Shown in pieces: positions 58,747-64,000 of a stretch of 64,000 nucleotides of DNA (position 1 is the first letter of the stretch; each line of letters opens with the position of its first letter). The notes below the pieces were generated by a model. That model saw nothing but the letters and a program-made list of their open reading frames with translations. It ran no database searches and had not been told where the DNA came from. The DNA comes from Streptomyces capillispiralis. Lineage in GTDB: Bacteria > Actinomycetota > Actinomycetes > Streptomycetales > Streptomycetaceae. The translations under genes were made by a program, and so were the position numbers. The stretch lies in the NCBI RefSeq assembly GCF_007829875.1, contig NZ_VIWV01000001.1, positions 1,612,001 to 1,676,000 of the forward strand, read 5' to 3'.

Positions 58747-60816
58747 ATGTCCGCGGAACGCCCCGTTCACCCCCGGCGTACGGTCCTGCGCGCGGGTGCC
58801 CTCACCGGCCTCGGCCTGGCGGGCGCCCACCTGGCCGCCCCGGGCCCGGCCACCGCCGCCGCGGAGACCGCCGGGGAGACCGGCGGCTATCTCGTCGGCC
58901 GGGGTCTGGCCGACGCCACCGGTGAGGTCGCCGAGGTCGGGATGATGGGCTACGGCCGGTTCGACCAGCAGGCCGCCGGGCTGCACACCCGGCTGCGGGC
59001 GCGGGCGTTCGTCGTGGCCGACCGGGCGAGCGGCCGCCGGGTCATGCTGATCGTCGCCGACTCGCCGATGATCTTCGACAGCGTGCACCGGGCGGTACTG
59101 CGGCGGCTCGCGGAGGCGTACGGCCGGCTCTACACCGAGCAGAACGTGCTGATCACCGCCACCCACACGCACGCCGGCCCCGGCGGATATTCACACCACC
59201 TGCTCTACAACACGACCACGTTCGGCTTCCACCGCAAGACCTTCGAGGCCGTGGCGGACGGCCTGTTCGAGGCCGCGCAGCGCGCCCACGACGACCTGGC
59301 CCCCTCCGGCCTGGTGCTCAGCCACGGCACCCTGACCGGGGCCAGCGTCAACCGCTCCCGTCCGGCCTTCGACCGCAACCCCGCGGCCGACCGCGACCAC
59401 TTCCCCGACGCCATCGACCCGCACACCACACTGCTGCGGGTGGAGCGGGAGGGCCGGACGGTCGGCGCCGTCAACTGGTTCCCGGTGCACGCCACCGGCA
59501 TGTCCGGCGACAACCGCCTCATCAGCGCGGACAACAAGGGGTACGCGGCCTACCACTGGGAGCGCGAGGTCCACGACGTCGACTACCTGGCCGACGGCTC
59601 CCCCGCGTTCGTCTCGGCGTTCGCCCAGACCAACAGCGGCGACATGTCGCCCAACCTGGACCTGCGCCCGCCCACCACACCCGCCGACTTCGAGCTCACC
59701 CGCGCGGGCGGACTGCGGCAGTACGAGGCCGCCGCGGCCCAGCTGGACACGGCCGGGGTCCGGCTGGACGGGCCGGTGGACTCCCGGCTGGTCTACGTCG
59801 ACCTCTCCGACGTCGAGGTGCGCCCCGAGTTCACCGGCGACGGACGGACCCACCGCACCTCCAAGCCCTGCGTCGGCGCGTCCATGGCGGCGGGCAGCAT
59901 GGAGGACGGGCCGGCCTTCCCCGGGTTCCAGGAGGGCGAGAACCCCTTCTGGGACGCCGTCTCCGACTCCGTGATCTACACGGTGTCGCCGGAACTCGCC
60001 CAGGCGCAGGCACCGAAGGACGTCTTCGTCCCCATCGGGGAGATGAACCGCCTCTACCCGTGGGTGCAGGAGCGGGTGCCGGTGATGCTGGTGCGCATCG
60101 GCCGCCTCCACCTCATCGGCATCCCGGGCGAGGTCACCATCTGCGCGGGTCTGCGGCTGCGGCGCACGGTCGCGGAGATCGTCGGCGCGGACCTCGACGA
60201 CGTCCTGGTCGCCGGGTACTCCAACGCGTACTTCCACTACCTGACCACCCCCGAGGAGTACGACGCCCAGCAGTACGAGGGCGGCAGCACGCTCTTCGGG
60301 CGCTGGCAGCTCCCGGCGCTCCAGCAGACCGCGGCCGAGCTGGCCACCGCGCTGCGCGACGGGACGGACCTCCCCCTCGGCCCGAAGCCGCCGGACCTGT
60401 CCGGCTCGGTGCTCTCGCTGCAGCCGGGGGTGGTGCTGGACGCGCCGCCGGCCTTCCGGAAGTTCGGGGACGTGCTGGTGGCGCCGCGGGAGAACTACCG
60501 GGCCGGTGAGCGGGCCGAGGTCGTCTTCGCGGGCGCCCACCCGGGCAACGACCTGCACCGCGGGGAGACGTATCTGGAGGTCCAGCGCCAGGAGTCCGGC
60601 GGGACCTGGCGCACCGTCGCCGACGACGGCGACTGGGCGACCCGCTTCCACTGGAAGCGCGACGGGATCGCCGCCTCCCAGGTCACCGTCACCTGGGACG
60701 TCCCGCAGGGGACCGCCCCCGGTGCCTACCGGATCGTGTACCACGGGGACGCGAAGAGCGCCTTCGGCGCCGTCACCCCGTTCACCGGCACGTCCCCCGC
60801 CTTCACCGTGCGGTGA
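58747..60816 (+). CDS. Secreted neutral/alkaline ceramidase
   Basis: 689 residues from ATG with GGAGGAG 6 bases upstream. Tat signal RRTVLRAGALTGLGLAGAHL (Arg10-Arg11) to about residue 38. The zinc-binding THTHAG has His140 and His142; PVHATGM follows with His248, and the catalytic-serine motif NSGDMSPN has Ser301. The C-terminal 150 residues form the immunoglobulin-like domain of the family (PRENYRAGERAEVVFAGAHPGND, ending TFTVR). It hydrolyses ceramide to sphingosine and fatty acid outside the cell. Bacteria like this one make no sphingolipids, so the substrate must come from eukaryotes. Confidence 0.94.
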   Translation: MSAERPVHPRRTVLRAGALTGLGLAGAHLAAPGPATAAAETAGETGGYLVGRGLADATGEVAEVGMMGYGRFDQQAAGLHTRLRARAFVVADRASGRRVMLIVADSPMIFDSVHRAVLRRLAEAYGRLYTEQNVLITATHTHAGPGGYSHHLLYNTTTFGFHRKTFEAVADGLFEAAQRAHDDLAPSGLVLSHGTLTGASVNRSRPAFDRNPAADRDHFPDAIDPHTTLLRVEREGRTVGAVNWFPVHATGMSGDNRLISADNKGYAAYHWEREVHDVDYLADGSPAFVSAFAQTNSGDMSPNLDLRPPTTPADFELTRAGGLRQYEAAAAQLDTAGVRLDGPVDSRLVYVDLSDVEVRPEFTGDGRTHRTSKPCVGASMAAGSMEDGPAFPGFQEGENPFWDAVSDSVIYTVSPELAQAQAPKDVFVPIGEMNRLYPWVQERVPVMLVRIGRLHLIGIPGEVTICAGLRLRRTVAEIVGADLDDVLVAGYSNAYFHYLTTPEEYDAQQYEGGSTLFGRWQLPALQQTAAELATALRDGTDLPLGPKPPDLSGSVLSLQPGVVLDAPPAFRKFGDVLVAPRENYRAGERAEVVFAGAHPGNDLHRGETYLEVQRQESGGTWRTVADDGDWATRFHWKRDGIAASQVTVTWDVPQGTAPGAYRIVYHGDAKSAFGAVTPFTGTSPAFTVR

Positions 60817-61040
60817 CCCCGGGTCCGGGGCGCCGGACGGCACCTCCCGCCGCACTCCCCCGCCCGCCGGGCGCGTCCGGCCCCGCGACGCGGCCCGAAG
60901 CTCAAATGTTCCTCTGAAGGTGCCCGGTACGGGGTTCGGGCGCCCGGCCCGGGGCCATACCCCCGTCACGTCCGTAAGCGACGTCCGGCGGGGGCCGGCA
61001 CGGCCGGGTGACCGGGGGAAGCCGGGCGGAGGAGGCGACG

Positions 61041-62345
61041 ATGGTGCGACTGGGGACGGGGATCGGGTGGCGGCCGGAGATCGCCGGGGCCGTGGAGGAG
61101 ATGCCGGGCATTGAATGGGTCGAGGCCGTGGCCGAGAACGTCTGCCCCGGGCATCTGCCCGAGTCGCTGGTGCGGTTGCGCGAGCGCGGGGTGACCGTCG
61201 TACCGCACGGGGTCTCGCTGGGGCTGGGCGGTGCCGAGCGCCCGGACGAGGGGCGGCTGGCCGCCCTCGCCGAGCGGGCCACGGCCCTCGGGTCGCCGCT
61301 GGTCACCGAGCACATCGCGTTCGTGCGGGCGGGCGGGCCGCCGGCCGACGCGCCGCGGCTCGAGGCCGGGCACCTGCTGCCGGTGCCGCGCACCCGCGAC
61401 GCCCTCGGCGTCCTCTGCGAGAACGTCCGCATCGCCCAGGACGCGCTGCCCGTCCCGCTCGCCGTGGAGAACATCGCCGCGCTGATCTCGTGGCCGGGCG
61501 AGGAGATGACCGAGGGACAGTTCCTGTACGACCTGGCCGACCGGACGGGCGTACGCCTCCTCATCGATGTCGCCAACCTGCACACCAACCACATCAACCG
61601 GGGCGAGGACCCGGCCCTGGCGCTCGCCGAACTGCCCCTGGAGGCCCTCGCCTACGTCCATGTCGCGGGCGGTTTCGAGCGGGACGGGGTGTGGCACGAC
61701 AGCCACGCCCACCCCGTCCCGGAGCCCGTGCTCGACATCCTCGCCGACCTCGCCTCGCGGGTCTCGCCTCCCGGCGTGCTGCTGGAGCGGGACGAGAACT
61801 TCCCCGAACCCGCCGAACTGGAGGCCGAGTTGGGGGCGGTCCGGGCTGCCCTGGAGCGGGGCGGGCGGGCGCGCGGCGAGGTGACGGCGGTCGGGGCCGG
61901 GACCCCGCGGCCGGGGACCGGCGGCGGGGCGGAGGCCCGGCGGCGGCTGGCGCTCGCGCAGACCGCCGTGCTGTCCGCGCTGACCGCCGGGGCGCCCGTG
62001 CCCGACGGGTTCGACCCGGTGCGGATGGGGGTGCAGGCGCGGGCGCTCGCCGCCAAGCGGGCCGATGTGGTCGCCAAGGTGGCGCCCGAGCTGCCGGTGG
62101 TCCTCGGCGCGGAGTACCGGCCCGCCTTCCTCGCGTACGCCCGGGTGACGCCGATGACCGACGGCTACCGCAGGGACGCGCTGGACTTCGTCGAGCACCT
62201 GCTCGTGGAGGGGCGGCCGGACGACGGGCGGGCGCGGCGCGCGCTGCGGGAGTGGTGGCTGGACCGCTCGGGTCCGAAGCCGCGGTCGCACCGGCCGGCG
62301 GCGCGGCTGGCCCGGGCCGCGCGGCGGGTGCTGCCGCGCCGCTGA
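61041..62345 (+). CDS. DUF692 (MNIO-fold) protein with a C-terminal helical domain
   Basis: 434 residues from ATG, GGAGGAGG 5 bases upstream. Residues 1-275 are a DUF692 TIM barrel with the multinuclear-iron ligand set: H56, E90-H91 (TEHIAF), E143-N144 (VENIAALI), D176, N179, H181, H184 ([12 protein letters not shown]), H207 (HVAGGF), D220-H222 (HDSHAHP) and E249 (LERDEN). Residues about 306-415 form a DUF2063-like helical region usually encoded separately as the partner of DUF692 proteins. MNIO enzymes oxidise Cys residues of small peptides using iron; no precursor peptide was found nearby. It is followed by a TIGR04222-like membrane protein. Confidence 0.9.
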   Translation: MVRLGTGIGWRPEIAGAVEEMPGIEWVEAVAENVCPGHLPESLVRLRERGVTVVPHGVSLGLGGAERPDEGRLAALAERATALGSPLVTEHIAFVRAGGPPADAPRLEAGHLLPVPRTRDALGVLCENVRIAQDALPVPLAVENIAALISWPGEEMTEGQFLYDLADRTGVRLLIDVANLHTNHINRGEDPALALAELPLEALAYVHVAGGFERDGVWHDSHAHPVPEPVLDILADLASRVSPPGVLLERDENFPEPAELEAELGAVRAALERGGRARGEVTAVGAGTPRPGTGGGAEARRRLALAQTAVLSALTAGAPVPDGFDPVRMGVQARALAAKRADVVAKVAPELPVVLGAEYRPAFLAYARVTPMTDGYRRDALDFVEHLLVEGRPDDGRARRALREWWLDRSGPKPRSHRPAARLARAARRVLPRR

Positions 62346-62453
62346 CCGGAATCGACCGCGACCACCGAACGGAACGTCACATACCGACAACACTCCGTCC
62401 GGATGGTGAACAGGGCATGGTGTTTCCGCGACCGTGTCCCTTACAAACAAGTC

Positions 62454-63233
62454 ATGTTCTGGGTCCCCCTGCTGCTCCTGGCCTGGGCCGTCGCCGGTGT
62501 GGCGTGCCTGCGGCTGTGCCTGGCCGCCGTGCGCGGCGCCGCCGCGGCCGGCCCGGACACGGAACCCGGGCACGGTCTGACGCTGTACGAGGCCGCGTTC
62601 CTGTCCGGCGGCCCCGGGCGGGTCGCCGACGTCACGCTCGTGGCGATGGCGCGCCAGCGGCGGCTGCTGCTGGCGCACACCGGCTGGGCGACGGTGGTCG
62701 ACCCGCGCGGGCGCGACGAGATGGAGCGGTCGGTGATAGGGGCGATAGGACCGCAGGGCCAGTCGCCCATCGCGCCGGTGCGGTCCGCCGCGGCGACCGC
62801 GGACGCCGTGCACGGGATCGCCGAACGGCTGGTCACCGCCGGACTGGCGGTCCCCGACGGGGCCGGAACGACGGTCGCGGACGCCGTGCGGCAGGTGCGG
62901 TTCGCCGCGTCGGCGGTGGCCGGGCTCGGGGCGGCCGCCCTGCTGATGCCGGTGCCGTCGGACCTGGCGCGCCCCCTGGTCGCCCTGTGGTTCGCGCTGC
63001 CGCTGGTCCTCACCCTGGGCTGCCTGGCCATCGCGCGGTTCGAGGTCCACCCGTACTCGCGCTGGGCCTCCCCGGCCGGTCAGCGGCTGCTGGACGCGCT
63101 GCCCCGGGCCGCCGGGGACGCCGCCGACGACCGCGCGTACCTCACCTCGGTCGCGGTGCGCGGCATCCGGGCGGTGGGCGAACCGGAGCTGCGCGCGGCC
63201 CTCGCGCACCGGGAGCGCCACCGGGGCCCTTGA
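62454..63233 (+). CDS. TIGR04222-like membrane protein
   Basis: 259 residues from ATG (MFWVPLLLLAWAVAG). The N-terminal helix is followed by a cytoplasmic domain with LTLYEAAFLSGGPGRVADVTLVAMARQRRLLLAHTGWATVVDPRGRDEMERSVI, the hallmark of TIGR04222, and two further helices (about 160-200). The Gly/Cys-rich C-terminal tail seen in many TIGR04222 proteins is missing; this one ends ALAHRERHRGP. It is the probable partner of the DUF692 protein, 108 bases downstream on the same strand. Confidence 0.78.
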   Translation: MFWVPLLLLAWAVAGVACLRLCLAAVRGAAAAGPDTEPGHGLTLYEAAFLSGGPGRVADVTLVAMARQRRLLLAHTGWATVVDPRGRDEMERSVIGAIGPQGQSPIAPVRSAAATADAVHGIAERLVTAGLAVPDGAGTTVADAVRQVRFAASAVAGLGAAALLMPVPSDLARPLVALWFALPLVLTLGCLAIARFEVHPYSRWASPAGQRLLDALPRAAGDAADDRAYLTSVAVRGIRAVGEPELRAALAHRERHRGP

Positions 63234-63322
63234 CGCCGACACCCCGGCCGACGGTGCTTGCCTCGGACCACCACGGAACGAAACATCCCTTTTGTCGCCT
63301 CCGTGCACCGAAGGGAACACCG

Positions 63323-64000
63323 ATGAGAACTGCCGTCGTCCACGCGGCCGCCGGGTCCTTGCTGCTCACCGCCCTGGCCGCCGCCCCGGCCGGCGGCGCC
63401 CCGCGGACCCCGGCCGCCGCCCCCGGCGCCGCCGAACTGCGCGGCACCGCCGTGGCCGCCGCCCGCGCCGCGGACCGGCGCATCGACTTCGGCCCCTGCC
63501 CCGCGGCACAGGACCTTCCGGAGACCGTCCAGTGCGGCACCGTACGCGTCCCGCTCGACTACGCCCGCCCCGACGGCCGGCAGATCGAACTCACCGTCAG
63601 CCGTGTCCGGGCCACCGGCAAGGACCCGGACAACGGCAAGCGCCAGGTGCCCCGGCAGGGCTCCCTGGTCCACAACCCGGGCGGGCCGGGCGCCAGCGGC
63701 ATGTACTTCCCCCTGATGGGCGTGCTCCCCGCGTTCAAGCGCGTCGCGGCCGCCTACGACCTCGTCGGCTACGCGCCGCGCGGGGTGGGCCGCTCCGCCC
63801 CGCTGTCCTGCACGGACCCGGGGACGTTCGCCCAGGACCCCACGGAGGCGCCGGCCCACCCCTCGAAGACGTACAAGGCGGAACGTCTCGCGCGGGCCGA
63901 GGCGTACGCGCGGAGCTGCGCCGAGCGGGCCGGGGACGCGCTGAAGCACTACCACTCGCTCAACAACGCCCGTGACCTGGACGTCCTGCGCGCCGCGCTC
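63323..64000 (+). CDS. Secreted alpha/beta-hydrolase (tripeptidyl aminopeptidase-like), N-terminal part
   Basis: 226 residues visible; the gene runs off the right edge. The start ATG is preceded by GAAGGGAA. The Sec signal (MRTAVVHAAAGSLLLTALAAAPAGGA) is followed by IDFGPCPAAQDLPETVQCGTVRVPLDYARPDGRQIELTVSRV, the entry of the SlpD/SlpE/TAP family, and the oxyanion motif HNPGGPGASG. DLVGYAPRGVGRSAPLSC is the strand and turn before the nucleophile, which lies outside the window. The product is expected to cleave tripeptides from protein N-termini outside the cell. Confidence 0.92.
   Translation, partial: MRTAVVHAAAGSLLLTALAAAPAGGAPRTPAAAPGAAELRGTAVAAARAADRRIDFGPCPAAQDLPETVQCGTVRVPLDYARPDGRQIELTVSRVRATGKDPDNGKRQVPRQGSLVHNPGGPGASGMYFPLMGVLPAFKRVAAAYDLVGYAPRGVGRSAPLSCTDPGTFAQDPTEAPAHPSKTYKAERLARAEAYARSCAERAGDALKHYHSLNNARDLDVLRAAL

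Overview
The window is high-GC actinobacterial chromosome, almost certainly Streptomyces. The markers are a two-domain geosmin synthase, a CprB/ScbR-type gamma-butyrolactone receptor homologue, a conservon (sensor, roadblock, DUF742, GTPase), GTG/TTG starts, GTGA/ATGA translational coupling and very few AT-rich stretches. From memory, the order geosmin synthase / ARMT1-like protein / CprB and the later MurC region resemble the core chromosome of S. coelicolor. I see no rRNA, tRNA, insertion sequence, prophage or CRISPR array.

Layout. 1-8.6 kb (mostly minus strand): partial aminoglycoside-phosphotransferase-like gene, M24 peptidase, PDZ membrane protein, geosmin synthase, ARMT1-type phosphatase, CprB-like regulator and a secreted subtilisin with a P-domain. 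9.1-14 kb (plus): sugar-binding lipoprotein followed by a four-gene conservon. 14-17.6 kb (minus): a complete quaternary-amine (glycine betaine type) ABC importer. 17.8-24.8 kb: an acid-sugar operon whose enzyme set fits conversion of D-apionate to L-erythrulose and on to D-erythrose 4-phosphate, with an anion-type MFS permease and a divergent FadR-type repressor with a perfect operator palindrome. 25.4-30.3 kb: flavin-based extracytoplasmic electron transfer (ApbE, FMN-binding protein, transmembrane ferredoxin/ferric reductase) divergent from a two-component system.

30.6-39.1 kb holds a compact cluster of unknown purpose: epimerase with a Cys/His insertion, two-component system, GT2 glycosyltransferase, DUF2064 protein, methyltransferase, small membrane protein, a membrane molybdoprotein that looks dual Sec/Tat targeted, and a polytopic membrane protein. 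39.1-43.7 kb is housekeeping (MsrB, MurC, pyrimidine reductase, ZapE-like ATPase). 44.0-47.2 kb carries a beta-carbonic anhydrase/SulP pair and an SPFH protein, preceded by an unusual 32-base palindrome. 47.3-53.2 kb has a PhoX-like protein, an ArsR/SRPBCC pair with an operator on the start codon, a frameshifted FAD/Rieske oxidoreductase, a polysaccharide deacetylase, a small zinc-ribbon protein and a PTH2-type hydrolase.

53.2-56.5 kb is the most unusual locus. A translationally coupled three-gene operon encodes an ABC ATPase, an ABC-2 permease and one polypeptide that joins a squalene/phytoene-synthase-like domain to an intact cis-prenyltransferase domain. 56.8-60.8 kb has a GH76 mannanase and a neutral ceramidase, divergent around a LacI/CebR-like operator. 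61.0-64 kb has a DUF692 (MNIO) protein with a C-terminal extra domain, a TIGR04222-like membrane protein and the start of a secreted alpha/beta-hydrolase peptidase.
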